DNA of 64,000 bases from Streptomyces longhuiensis (GCF_020616555.1 NZ_CP085173.1:1612001-1676000); one strand, 5' to 3'; counted from the first letter of the stretch, positions 45,168-54,275 are shown. Numbers and translations are program-made. The notes: generated by a model not told the origin, from the sequence alone.

Positions 45168-45683
45168 ATGACTCCTCCTCCTCGCATACGTCCTCCCTAC
45201 GACGCCGACGAGCGAACGCAGTTGGTCGCGTGGCTGGACATGCAGCGCGCCGTCGTCGAGTGGAAGTGCGAGGGCGTTTCCGAGAAGGACGCCCATCGCT
45301 CCGTACTCCCCGCGTCCCCCGCCATGACCGTGGCGGGGGTCGTGTCGCATCTGCGGTGGGTCGAGCACTGCTGGTTCGAGGTCATGCTGATGGGGGGCGC
45401 GGCCGAGGGACCCCAGTTCGACGACGGGCCGGAGGACGCCGACATGCTCGTCGACGACGTTCCCCTCGACCAGCTGCTCGGCGAGTACACCCGCCAGTAC
45501 GCCCGGTCGAACGAGATCACCGCCGCGCACTCCCTCGACCAGGCGGGCCGGCACCCCGACTTCCGCGCCGGGTCCGCGAATCTGCGGTGGATCCTCCTCC
45601 ACATGATCGAGGAGACCGCCCGGCACGCGGGTCACCTCGACGCGATCCGTGAGCTCCTCGACGGCGAGAAGGGCTACTTCTGA
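45168..45683 (+). CDS. DinB-family (DUF664) protein
   Basis: A 171-residue four-helix protein. The three His positions typical of the metal site are visible: SHLRWVEHCW (H-x6-H) and RHAGHLDAIRELL late in the protein. In actinobacteria this family includes mycothiol-dependent transferases. No partner gene is adjacent. Confidence 0.85.
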   Translation: MTPPPRIRPPYDADERTQLVAWLDMQRAVVEWKCEGVSEKDAHRSVLPASPAMTVAGVVSHLRWVEHCWFEVMLMGGAAEGPQFDDGPEDADMLVDDVPLDQLLGEYTRQYARSNEITAAHSLDQAGRHPDFRAGSANLRWILLHMIEETARHAGHLDAIRELLDGEKGYF

Positions 45684-45761
45684 CCCGGGTCGTCCGATGG
45701 CCTGCGGGGCCGCCCGCGGGGCCCTGTACGGGCGCGTCGTGCGACCTGCGAGACTGTCGCC

Positions 45762-46391
45762 ATGCCCAGTCCGGTCCGCACGTCCGCTGCAGGCGAGGGC
45801 CTTCGCGCGAGGCGCCGCCGCGAGACCGAGCACGCGATCCACGCCGCCGCGGTACGGCTCGTCGAGGGCCACGGCCTGGCCGGGGTGACGGTCGACATGA
45901 TCAGTGCCGCCGCCGGGATCTCGCCGCGCACGTTCTTCAACTACTTCCCGAGCAAGGAGTCGGCGCTCACCATCGGGCCGCCCCCGCTGCCTGACGCGCT
46001 CCACCGGCGCCTCGCGCACGGCGACCCGGCGCCCCGGGCCACGCTCACCGAACTGCTCGACGTCCTGTCCGCGCACATCACCGACGATGTCGTGCCCGAC
46101 CGCGAACTCGTCCAGGCCACCTTCCGGATCGCCGACCGGCATCCCGAACTGCGGGCCGCGCTCCACGCGCGGTTCGACGCCTTCGAGGAACAGGCGAGGG
46201 AGGCGGTGGCCGAGCGGATGGCCGCCCCTCCGGCCGACCCCCGGCCCCGCCTGCTCACCGGCATCGCGCTCGCCGTGACCCGCACCGCGCTGGAGCAGTG
46301 GTCACTGGGCACCGCCGGCGACCACGCCTCGCCGGAGCCGGACCTGCGGCAGTGCATCGATCTGCTGCACACACTCATGCCGAAGACCTGA
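45762..46391 (+). CDS. TetR-family regulator
   Basis: A 209-residue repressor with the HTH segment VTVDMISAAAGISPRTFFNYFPSKESAL, of the AcrR/MftR-like kind. It is convergent with the ligase gene at 46413 (21-base gap) and 78 bases after the DinB-like gene. The target is unknown. Confidence 0.87.
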   Translation: MPSPVRTSAAGEGLRARRRRETEHAIHAAAVRLVEGHGLAGVTVDMISAAAGISPRTFFNYFPSKESALTIGPPPLPDALHRRLAHGDPAPRATLTELLDVLSAHITDDVVPDRELVQATFRIADRHPELRAALHARFDAFEEQAREAVAERMAAPPADPRPRLLTGIALAVTRTALEQWSLGTAGDHASPEPDLRQCIDLLHTLMPKT

Positions 46392-46412
46392 GGCGCGCGC
46401 GAACACGGCCCT

Positions 46413-48110
46413 TCAGCGGTCGTCGGCGAGCTGCTGCGCGCGGGCCGTCAGATCCACCTTCCGGATCTTCATGGTCGTCGTCATGGGCATCTCGTCGACT
46501 ATCTCGACGAGGGGAACCTTGTAGGTCGCCATGCTCTCGCGCGCCCAGTCACGAAGCACCGAGGCCTCCACCGCGCCCTTTTGACGAAGGGTCACGAAAG
46601 CCACCGGGATCTGGCCCTTCGAGAGGTCGGCGGCCGGGACGACTGCGGCCGTGTGCACGTCGGGGTGACGGCACAGCAGCATCTCGACCTCCGCGGGGAA
46701 GACACTCATCCCCTTCACCTTGATGAGGTCCTTGTCGCGGCCCAGGTAGTGCAGGCAGCCGTCGTCGTTGATCCGCCCGTTGTCCCCCGTGTGCAGCCAG
46801 CCGTCTCGCAGTTGCCGCGCCGTGGCGTCGGGCTTGTTCCAGTAGCCCGTCGTCACCGAGGGGCTGCGGACGACGATCTCGCCCGCCTCGCCGAGCGGCA
46901 GCGGCTCGCCGGTGACGGGCGACACCACGGCGATGTCCGTGCCGGGCATGGGCAGTCCGCAGAAGACGGGTTCGGCGTGCAGATCCTGGTCCCCGTCCTG
47001 GAACCCGTAGGGCGTCACGTCGATCGTGTGCGTCTCGGTCATGCCGTACGCGGCCTCGCGCAGGACGGAGTGGGCGCCCGCGGCGGCCTGCCAGCGCCGC
47101 CGGACGCCGACGTCGAGCTTGCGGATGAACGAGGTGCAGAGGGGGTCGACGAGAGAACTCAGGTCGTACGAGGCGAAGTCGGGCCGGTCGAGGAGTTCGA
47201 GGTAGTTCTCCACGGTGCCGACCATCGTGGTGACCTTGTGCGCGTCGATCGCCCGCAGGACGCGGGCCGGGTCCCAGCGGGGCATGAGGACCGAAGTGCC
47301 GCCCAGCATCAGGGGGTTGAGGATGCCCAGGTCCTCGCCCGCGATCCAGAAGACCGGGATGTAGCACAGGACCACCACCTCGCCGTCGGCCGTCTGGCGT
47401 GTGGCCGCGGCGCTGGTGGCGATGGTGTAGATCATGTGCCGCTGGGTGTGCATGCAGCCCTTGGGGAGGCCGGACGTGCCGCCCGTGTAGTTCAGGGCGG
47501 CCAGGGCATCGAGGTCGGCCGGGGCACCGTCGACCGGCTCGTGCGCCACGGCCTGCGCCCAGGTGTGGACCACGAGCCCTTCGATCGCCACGGCATCCGG
47601 TGCGGTCGCGCCCAGGGCCATCTCGGTGAGCGAGGTGATGAACACCCGCCGCACCGCGGTCTGTTGGCGTACGGAGGCGAGCAGCGGGAGCGAGGTGTCG
47701 AGGGTGACGACGGTCTCGGCGCCGCAGTCCTCGAGTTCGTGGGCGAGTTCGGCGCCCTGGAACATCGGGTTGACCGGCACGTGCACCGCGCCGAGGCGCA
47801 GCACGGCCAGGAAGGCGATCAGGAACTGTGGGCAGTTGGGCAGATGGACGGCGACCCGGTCGCCCGCGCCGACCCCCTCCAAGGCGAGGTGTCCCGCCAG
47901 GCGGCGGCTCAGCTCGTCCAGTTCGCGGTAGGTGACGGTGCGGCCCTCGAAGACGACCGCGGCCCGGTCGGGGCGCAGCCGCGCCCAGTGCGCGACATGG
48001 TCCGGCACGGAGATCTCGCCGAGCGGGTACACGACGTCGTTCGGTGTGCCGTGCGGGCGGACCCGGGCCTGACGGGTGCGCAGATCCTCCAGGTACTCCT
48101 CGATCTTCAT
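46413..48110 (-). CDS. Acyl-CoA synthetase, operon partner of the carboxylase
   Basis: A 565-residue ANL enzyme with ALNYTGGTSGLPKGCMHT (P-loop), REAAYGMTETHTID, GWLHTGDNGRINDDGCLHYLGRDKDLIKVKG (hinge) and the catalytic Lys in TTTMKIRKVDL near the end. It lies 56 bases downstream of the single-chain carboxylase gene on the same strand, so the two probably act in sequence: acid to acyl-CoA, then carboxylation at the alpha or gamma carbon. The substrate is unknown. Confidence 0.9.
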   Translation of the reverse strand: MKIEEYLEDLRTRQARVRPHGTPNDVVYPLGEISVPDHVAHWARLRPDRAAVVFEGRTVTYRELDELSRRLAGHLALEGVGAGDRVAVHLPNCPQFLIAFLAVLRLGAVHVPVNPMFQGAELAHELEDCGAETVVTLDTSLPLLASVRQQTAVRRVFITSLTEMALGATAPDAVAIEGLVVHTWAQAVAHEPVDGAPADLDALAALNYTGGTSGLPKGCMHTQRHMIYTIATSAAATRQTADGEVVVLCYIPVFWIAGEDLGILNPLMLGGTSVLMPRWDPARVLRAIDAHKVTTMVGTVENYLELLDRPDFASYDLSSLVDPLCTSFIRKLDVGVRRRWQAAAGAHSVLREAAYGMTETHTIDVTPYGFQDGDQDLHAEPVFCGLPMPGTDIAVVSPVTGEPLPLGEAGEIVVRSPSVTTGYWNKPDATARQLRDGWLHTGDNGRINDDGCLHYLGRDKDLIKVKGMSVFPAEVEMLLCRHPDVHTAAVVPAADLSKGQIPVAFVTLRQKGAVEASVLRDWARESMATYKVPLVEIVDEMPMTTTMKIRKVDLTARAQQLADDR

Positions 48111-48166
48111 GCGGCTCCTCGGTTGTTGTCCCGACCTGACCTACCTGGACCTTCACCGCACGGGCG

Positions 48167-51100
48167 TCACCACGTGTCGACGAAGCGACGGGGGGTTCGC
48201 CCCTCGGACGAGCGCGGGTGCGGATGCGTGGGGTGCTGGGCGAACGTCGTACTGATCCAGCGGCGGGTGTCGGCCGGGTCGATCACGTCGTCGACCTCGA
48301 AGGTCGTCCCCGCGTTGAGCGCCTTGCCCTGCTCGTACTGTTCCGCGAGCAGCGCCTCGTACGCGGCCCGGCGCTCCTGCGGGTCGGCGATGGCCTCGAG
48401 TTCGCGGCGGTAGCCGAGCCGGACGGCGCCTTCGAGGCCCATCGGGCCGATCTCGCCGGTGGGCCAGGAGACCATCGCCGCGGGGGCGCGGAAGCCGCCG
48501 CCGGTCATCGCCATCGCGCCGAGGCCGTAGCCCTTGCGCAGGACGGCGGAGAAGACCGGCACGCCGAGGTGGGCTCCCGCGACGAAGAGCCGGCTGAAGT
48601 GCCGTACGGTCGCGGTCTTCTCGGCGTCCGGGCCGACCATGAACCCGGGGGTGTCGCACAGGGTGATCACGGGCAGGCCGTGGGCGTCGCAGAGTTGCAG
48701 GAACCGGGCCATCTTGTCGGCGGCATCGCTGTCGATGGCGCCGCCGAGATGCTGCGGGTTGTTGGCGACCAGGCCCATCGGCCGCCCCTCGACGCGTACG
48801 AGTGCGGTGATGACGCCGACACCGAACTCGCGGCGCAGCTCCAGGACCGAGCCGGTGTCGGCGAGGAGGGCGACCGCCTCCCGGACGTCGTACGCGCGCA
48901 GCCGGTTCTCGGGGACGACGTGGCGCAGGAGGCGCTGGTCCGCGCAGTCCCAGTCGCTCAAGTCACCCTGGAAGTACGAGAGGTACTTCTTGGCGACCGC
49001 CACGGCCTCGGCCTCGTCGTCGACCAGGATGTCGACGACGCCGTTCGGGACCTGGACCGGCATCGGTCCGACCTCCTCGGGCAGGAACTGCCCGAGGCCA
49101 CCCGCCTCGATCATCGCGGGGCCGCTCATGCCGACGGTGGCGTCGGCGGTCGCGATGACGACGTCACAGCAGCCGAGGAGCGCGGCGTTGCCCGCGAAGC
49201 AGCGCCCGGCGACGATGCCGACCGTCGGCACCTGCCCGCTGAGGCGGGCGAGGGTGGCGAACGTGGGGACGTCGAGCCCGGCGACCGCCAGCATGTCGGT
49301 GTCACCGGGGCGTCCGCCGCCGCCCTCGGCGAAGAGCACGACCGGTATCTGCTGCCGCTCGGCGAGTTCGAGCATGCGGTCGGTCTTCTTGTGGTTGAGC
49401 ATCCCCTGCGTGCCGGCGAGGACCGTGTAGTCGTACGCGAGGACGGCGCACTGGCCGCGCCGGTCGCCGAACCGGGCGCCGTTGATCTGGGCGACGCCGG
49501 TGACGATGCCGTCGGCCGGTGTCGCGGCGATCAGGTCGTCGAGGGTCCTGCGGCGGCGCTGCGCGGCGATCGCCAGGGCGCCGTACTCGGTGAAGGTGCC
49601 GGGGTCGCAGAGGTCGGCGAGGTTCTCGCGTGCGGTGCGGTGGCCGGTGCGCCTGCGGCGTTCGACGGCCTGCGGCCTCGCCTCGTCGAGGGTGACGCGA
49701 TGGCGCTCGACGACCTCGGCGAGGTCGGGCCTGATGACGTCGAGATCGACCTCGGCCGCCGCCTCGTCGACGCTCTCCTCGCCCTGCGACGGTGCGAAGA
49801 CGACGAGTTCGGCGCCGGCCGGGACGACGTCCCCGACGCTCGCACGGACCTCGCGGACCACTCCCCCGCGCGGCGCCGTCAGGACGTGCTCCATCTTCAT
49901 CGCCTCGAGTACGACCAGTGGCGCGCCGGCCGCCACCTCGGCGCCCGGCTCCACGCAGACGTCGACGACGCTGCCCGCGGAGAGCGCGGTGAGGACCGAG
50001 CCATGACTCTCCCGGGACGGTGCGGCTCCCGGTACGAGCTTGTCGAGGTGTTCGTTGACGAAGGCGGTCGTCACCGTGCCGTCCCGGAAGGCCTCGTGGC
50101 GCAGGACGGCGCGCAGGAGCGGCAGGTTCGACGGGACTCCGCAGAGCGTGAACTCGCCGAGCGCTCCGGCCGCCTTCCCGGCCGCGTCGGCGAAGTCGCC
50201 CCGGACCGTACGAGTGATCACCTTGGCGACCAGGGAGTCGTACGAGCCCTTGATCTCCAGGCCCGCGCGGCCGTGAGTGTCCACGCGCACCCCGGGGCCG
50301 CCGGGTGCCTCGAAGGCGGTCAGCGTGCCCTGCGAGGCGCGGGCCGTGCCGTCCGCGGACAGCTCTTCGAGGTTGACGCGGGTCTGGATCGCGAAGCCGC
50401 GCGGCTGCGGTACGTCCTCCTGGAGGAGGCCTAGTTCGGCGAGGGTCCTGCCCTGGGCGAGGCGCAGTTGAGTGGCCACCAGGTCTACGCCGGTGAGTTC
50501 CTCGGTGATGGTGTGCTCGACCTGGAGACGCGGGTTGGTCTCGATGAAGTGGAAGGCGTCCGGGTCGTCCGCGTCGACGAGGAACTCGAAGGTCCCGAGG
50601 CCGAGATACCGGGTCGCCGAAGCCATCGTGACCGCGGCCTCGATCAGCAGGTCACGCGTGCGCGCGGGGAGCCACGGGCTGGGCGCGACCTCGATCAGCT
50701 TCTGGTTGCGGCGCTGGACCGAGCACTCCCGGTCCCACAGGTGGGTCACCTGGCCGGTGCCGTCCCCGACGACCTGGATCTCGATGTGCTTGGCGCGGGG
50801 CAGCAGTTGCTCGACGTAGACGTCGCCGTTGCCGAAGGCGCGCTCGGCCTCGGAGCGGCAGCGCTCGTGGGCCCAGGCGAGGTCCGCCGCGTCGTGCACG
50901 GCGCGCATGCCGCGGCCGCCTCCCCCGGCGACCGCCTTCACCATGACACCGTCACGCACGCCGGCGAGGAACTCCGAGGCCTGCGCGAGCGAGGTCGGGG
51001 CGCCGGTCGCCGCGAGGACGGGCACACCGTGCCGAACCGCGAGCGCCCGTGAGCTCGCCTTGTCGCCGAAGAGGGCGAGGAGTTCCGGGGTGGGCCCCAC

Positions 51101-51400
51101 GAAGGTCAGCCCCGCCTCGGCACACGCCTTCGCGAAGTCGGCGTTCTCGCTGAGGAACCCGTAGCCGGGATGGACCAGGTCGCAGCCCGCGCGCCCGGCG
51201 ATCCCGACGATCTGGCGCGCGTCGAGATAGGCGGCCACGCCGTCGCCCTTGAGCAGGTGGGCCTCGTCGGCCAGCCGCACATGGGCCGCCGAGCGGTCGT
51301 CCGCGGAGTGCACGGCCACGGTCCGCAGGCCGAGCGCCGTCGCCGCGCGGTGGATCCGGACCGCGATCTCGCCCCGGTTGGCGATCAGCACACCTGTCAT
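48167..51400 (-). CDS. Single-chain biotin-dependent acyl-CoA carboxylase
   Basis: A 1077-residue fusion of all carboxylase parts. Residues 1-455 are biotin carboxylase (IANRGEIAVRI, GGGGRGM ATP loop, IETNPRLQVEHT, RVNLEE). A biotinyl domain of about 475-545 carries EAMKMEHV, biotin on Lys502. From about 560 comes a complete carboxyltransferase, both N and C halves (GVAQINGARFG, VVIATADATVGMSGPAMI, ITLCDTPGFMVGPDAE). Most actinobacterial enzymes use separate alpha and beta subunits. This layout resembles the mycobacterial single-chain long-chain acyl-CoA carboxylase. ATG at 51400 follows GGAGGAG. It is divergent from a TetR gene with paired operators between. Confidence 0.93.
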   Translation of the reverse strand: MTGVLIANRGEIAVRIHRAATALGLRTVAVHSADDRSAAHVRLADEAHLLKGDGVAAYLDARQIVGIAGRAGCDLVHPGYGFLSENADFAKACAEAGLTFVGPTPELLALFGDKASSRALAVRHGVPVLAATGAPTSLAQASEFLAGVRDGVMVKAVAGGGGRGMRAVHDAADLAWAHERCRSEAERAFGNGDVYVEQLLPRAKHIEIQVVGDGTGQVTHLWDRECSVQRRNQKLIEVAPSPWLPARTRDLLIEAAVTMASATRYLGLGTFEFLVDADDPDAFHFIETNPRLQVEHTITEELTGVDLVATQLRLAQGRTLAELGLLQEDVPQPRGFAIQTRVNLEELSADGTARASQGTLTAFEAPGGPGVRVDTHGRAGLEIKGSYDSLVAKVITRTVRGDFADAAGKAAGALGEFTLCGVPSNLPLLRAVLRHEAFRDGTVTTAFVNEHLDKLVPGAAPSRESHGSVLTALSAGSVVDVCVEPGAEVAAGAPLVVLEAMKMEHVLTAPRGGVVREVRASVGDVVPAGAELVVFAPSQGEESVDEAAAEVDLDVIRPDLAEVVERHRVTLDEARPQAVERRRRTGHRTARENLADLCDPGTFTEYGALAIAAQRRRRTLDDLIAATPADGIVTGVAQINGARFGDRRGQCAVLAYDYTVLAGTQGMLNHKKTDRMLELAERQQIPVVLFAEGGGGRPGDTDMLAVAGLDVPTFATLARLSGQVPTVGIVAGRCFAGNAALLGCCDVVIATADATVGMSGPAMIEAGGLGQFLPEEVGPMPVQVPNGVVDILVDDEAEAVAVAKKYLSYFQGDLSDWDCADQRLLRHVVPENRLRAYDVREAVALLADTGSVLELRREFGVGVITALVRVEGRPMGLVANNPQHLGGAIDSDAADKMARFLQLCDAHGLPVITLCDTPGFMVGPDAEKTATVRHFSRLFVAGAHLGVPVFSAVLRKGYGLGAMAMTGGGFRAPAAMVSWPTGEIGPMGLEGAVRLGYRRELEAIADPQERRAAYEALLAEQYEQGKALNAGTTFEVDDVIDPADTRRWISTTFAQHPTHPHPRSSEGRTPRRFVDTW

Positions 51401-51506
51401 CGGACGTCTCCTCCACGGGCCCCTGACGCGGGCCTTCTGTACGTGACGGCATCGGGCCGTACCTGACGGTTCCGGGCGTGCCGGACCTGCCGACGCGCCA
51501 GTGACA

Positions 51507-51562
51507 TTGACGCTGGTGTCAACGGCACTGGCGGGCCCAGTCTGCGTTGACGCCGTCGTCAA
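51507..51562. promoter_or_regulatory. Paired TTGACG..GTCAA operators
   Basis: TTGACGCTGGTGTCAA (51507-51522) and TTGACGCCGTCGTCAA (51547-51562) are two 16-bp copies of the inverted repeat TTGAC-N6-GTCAA, with starts 40 bases apart. They lie between the divergent carboxylase and TetR genes, so TetR probably controls both. Confidence 0.75.
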
Positions 51563-51580
51563 CGTCAATAAGCTGGGGCC

Positions 51581-52219
51581 ATGCCGATCGCGAGAAACTC
51601 CTGGACCGTGCGCGACAAGCTCGACCGCCAGGACAGCGCCACCCGCGCCCGGCTGCTCACGGCGGCCCGCACGGTCTTCGAGCAGCGGGGCTACGCCCGC
51701 ACGACGATCGCCGACATCACGGCACAGGCCGACGTCGGCCGCGCCACGTTCTACGTCTACTTCGCCTCCAAGCAGGACGTCTTCGCCGTGCTCGCCGCCG
51801 ATCTGCGCGACCGGTTCCTCGCGGCGCAGGAAGCGGCGGACCCCGAAGCCGAGGACCCGTACCAGCTCGCCGAGCGGACCAACGCGGCGTTCCTGGACGC
51901 CTATGTGGACAACCTCGCGTTCATGACCGTGCTCGAACACCAGTCGCTCACGGATCCGGCGATGCGCGTGCTCCGCGACGAGATCAGCGACCGCCCCCGA
52001 GGGCGCACCGCGCGCTACATCGCCCGTCTGGTGCGCCAGGGCCTGGCCGAGCCGGCCGGTTCGCCGGAGTCCGTGGCCACTGCCGCGGCCGGTATGGTCG
52101 CGGGCTTCGCCCGGGCCGTGGCCACCGACCCGGCCTGCCGGGACCAGGCGGTCGCCGATCTGACGGCGATGTATCTGCGGCTGCTCGGCCTCACACCCCG
52201 CGCAGGAGCCAAGACCTGA
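51581..52219 (+). CDS. TetR-family regulator of the carboxylase operon
   Basis: A 212-residue repressor with the HTH segment TTIADITAQADVGRATFYVYFASKQDVF. It is divergent from the carboxylase/ligase operon, with two matching palindromes in the gap; the second ends 18 bases before the ATG, so autorepression is likely. The inducer may be the acyl-CoA made by the ligase. Confidence 0.9.
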   Translation: MPIARNSWTVRDKLDRQDSATRARLLTAARTVFEQRGYARTTIADITAQADVGRATFYVYFASKQDVFAVLAADLRDRFLAAQEAADPEAEDPYQLAERTNAAFLDAYVDNLAFMTVLEHQSLTDPAMRVLRDEISDRPRGRTARYIARLVRQGLAEPAGSPESVATAAAGMVAGFARAVATDPACRDQAVADLTAMYLRLLGLTPRAGAKT

Positions 52220-52335
52220 CCCCACGGGTTCCTCCGGACCGTCCATTCGACCCGTGCCCGCTCGCGCCACGCATTCGCCCCTGTGTTGGCCGGAGCCACG
52301 TGTTCGGACGGAGGGGGAAGTTCCTCGTGACTCCT

Positions 52336-52354
52336 CCCCCTCATAATGAGGGGG
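52336..52354 (-). repeat. Palindrome at the 3' end of the TnpB element
   Basis: CCCCCTCATAATGAGGGGG forms an 8-bp stem with a small loop, 7 bases downstream of the TnpB stop. It fits the terminal hairpin (right end and 3' end of the omega RNA) of an IS200/IS605-type element. The exact cut site is not visible. Confidence 0.6.
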
Positions 52355-52361
52355 CTTCTCG

Positions 52362-53576
52362 CTACGCCGGTGCGGCTTCGCGACGGACCAGCCCGGCCCG
52401 TAGAACGTTGGTGGCGCCCACGGTGTCCGCGTGCTCCTGGTGGCCGCACGAGATGCAGTGGAACTTTTCCTGTGTGGGCCGGTTCTCCGCGCTGGTGAGC
52501 CCGCATTCGGGGCACTGGCGGGAGGTGTTGCGGGGGTCCACGGCGATCACTTCCCGTCCGGCGCTTTCAGCCTTGGCGGCGAGGATCGTCAGGAACACCC
52601 CCCATCCGGCATCGCAGATCGAGCGGTTGAGTCCGGCCTTCGCGCCGGCCCCGTTGGGCAGGAAGGCGCCCGACGTGTCAGGGTCGGGCTTCGGCGCGGC
52701 ACGCCGGACCATGTTGCGGATCTTGAGGTCCTCGTGCGCGATGAAATCATGTTCACGCACGAGATCAAGCGCGGTCTTGTGTGCGTGGTCGAGGCGCTGG
52801 CGGCGCACCTTGCGGTGCAGCTTCGCGACCTTCTCGACCGCTCGCCGATGGTTGGCCGTCCGCCTGTCACGGCGCACACGCGGAAACCTCGACAAGGCCT
52901 GCTGTGCGGCTTCGAGCCTCGCGGCGCTCCTCGCCCCGTGACGCGGGTTGGGGATAAATCCGCCGTCAGAGGTGGCGACGAAGTTGGCTATGCCCAGGTC
53001 GATGCCGATCACGCTGCCCGTCGCGGGAAGCGGTTCGGGCTGGACCTGTTCGGCGGTCAGCACGACGAACCAGCGTCGGCCCTCACGCTTCACGCTGACC
53101 GTCTTGACCTTGCCTGCCACGGGCCGGTGCTGATGCACTTTGACGTGCCCGACACCTTGAAGACGGACGCGAGTCACCGGATCGTGCGGCGTGCTGTCCC
53201 ACCGGCAGCCGTCCCCGTCCTTCGGGAACTCCACCGTGTCGAACCAGTTCACCCCACGAAAACGCGGATAGCCCGGCTTCTCACCGGACTTGACCCGGCG
53301 AAAGAACGCCGCGAACGCCTTGTCCAACCGCCGGAGCGTGGCCTGTTGTGAGCTGAACGACCAACGTCCCTGACACTCCGGGTCAAACGCGCGGATGTCC
53401 TTGAGCTGGACGGACTGCTGCCCGTACTTGATGCTGGTCCTCGAGGCGTGCCGGTAGGCGTCACGGCGCTCCTGCAACGCGCCGTTGTAGAGCGAGCAGT
53501 GATCACGCAGCATCTCACCGAGCGCCTGAGCCTGCCGCACCGTGGGCCGCATGACGAACCTGTACGCACGAATCAC
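52362..53576 (-). CDS. tnpB: TnpB, RNA-guided nuclease of IS200/IS605 family
   Basis: A 404-residue protein of normal TnpB length with all key residues. The RuvC acidic triad is Asp193 (IGIDLGIANF), Glu282 (IAHEDLKIRNM) and Asp384 (EHADTVGATNV). The zinc finger has C355/C358 (CPECG) and C374/C377 (CISCG). The N-terminus starts VIRAYRFVMRPTVRQ at a GTG. TnpB proteins use an omega RNA from the 3' end of the element to cut DNA beside a short target motif, which favours element retention. The protein appears intact and possibly active. Confidence 0.93.
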   Translation of the reverse strand: MIRAYRFVMRPTVRQAQALGEMLRDHCSLYNGALQERRDAYRHASRTSIKYGQQSVQLKDIRAFDPECQGRWSFSSQQATLRRLDKAFAAFFRRVKSGEKPGYPRFRGVNWFDTVEFPKDGDGCRWDSTPHDPVTRVRLQGVGHVKVHQHRPVAGKVKTVSVKREGRRWFVVLTAEQVQPEPLPATGSVIGIDLGIANFVATSDGGFIPNPRHGARSAARLEAAQQALSRFPRVRRDRRTANHRRAVEKVAKLHRKVRRQRLDHAHKTALDLVREHDFIAHEDLKIRNMVRRAAPKPDPDTSGAFLPNGAGAKAGLNRSICDAGWGVFLTILAAKAESAGREVIAVDPRNTSRQCPECGLTSAENRPTQEKFHCISCGHQEHADTVGATNVLRAGLVRREAAPA

Positions 53577-53839
53577 CCGGCCCACCCCCTTCGGCTCTTG
53601 TGAGCAACATAGCCGAGGCCACTGACAACCCGTCCACAGACAGAACATCCATGCACACATGACCCGTCAGAGCAGCCCCGAGGGATGGCCAGGACCCCGG
53701 CTACGGGCAGGATCCGCACCAGCTCTACGGGCCTGACCCGGCACACCCCTACCCCGCGTACGGACCGTACGTCGACAGCCCACCGCCTGCGCCCCCGCAG
53801 CCACGCGTCGACGCCCGCAAGATCTGGTCCGGCGGCCTG

Positions 53840-54217
53840 ATGACCGCGCTCGTCGCCGCGCTGACCGCGGTGGCCGGTGTGCTCCTCGTCCGCGGTGTCC
53901 TCGGCGTCGCCGTGTTCGCGCCGGAGCGCGACGGCGCGATGGGCGACGCGTCCACCGGACTGCTCGCGGGCGGCGCCGCCGTCGCGGCCCTCGTCGCGAC
54001 GCTGCTTCTGCACCTCCTGTGCCTGGGCACACCGCAGCCCGGGCGGTTCTTCTCCTGGCTCGTCGCGCTGGCGACACTCGTCATGGTGCTGCTGCCCTTC
54101 ACCACGTCGGTGGCCCTCGTGACGAAGGTGGGCACGGCCGGCGTCTATCTCGCGGTCGGGCTCACCATCGGAATGCTGCTGACCCCCGTGGCGCGCGGCG
54201 CGGTCCGCAGCCCCTGA
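53840..54217 (+). CDS. DUF6069-like membrane protein, start region damaged
   Basis: The 125-residue piece from ATG 53840 has about four hydrophobic helices (LVAALTAVAGVLLVRGVLG, GGAAVAALVATLLLHLLCLG). In the same frame, coding-like sequence continues upstream to about 53680 (DPGYGQDPHQLYGPDP, YPAYGPYVDSPPPAPPQP, RVDARKIWSGGL), the usual Gly/Tyr/Pro-rich front of this family. That part has no ATG, GTG or TTG before a TGA at 53660. An ATG at 53659 (MTRQ) is in another frame. The native start seems lost by frameshift, possibly linked to the TnpB insertion just upstream. Confidence 0.6.
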   Translation: MTALVAALTAVAGVLLVRGVLGVAVFAPERDGAMGDASTGLLAGGAAVAALVATLLLHLLCLGTPQPGRFFSWLVALATLVMVLLPFTTSVALVTKVGTAGVYLAVGLTIGMLLTPVARGAVRSP

Positions 54218-54275
54218 CCGGACGTTCCGTGCCCCGGCTGCGGGTGGGCGACCGCCCCGCAGTTACCGTTGCCGC

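Larger units (their letters stand above)
52336..53659 (-). mobile_element. IS200/IS605-type element with TnpB only
   Basis: The element is defined by TnpB (52362-53576) and the right-end palindrome at 52336. A small hairpin GCTC-TTGT-GAGC lies upstream of tnpB near 53592-53603 and may be the left-end structure. No TnpA transposase is present, so it would need one supplied in trans. The left boundary is an estimate: it should lie before the damaged reading frame that starts near 53660. Confidence 0.6.

Noticed and set aside
52336..53659. Possible CRISPR-associated Cas12-like nuclease
   Set aside because: The length, lone gene, zinc finger and right-end palindrome fit TnpB; there is no repeat-spacer array.
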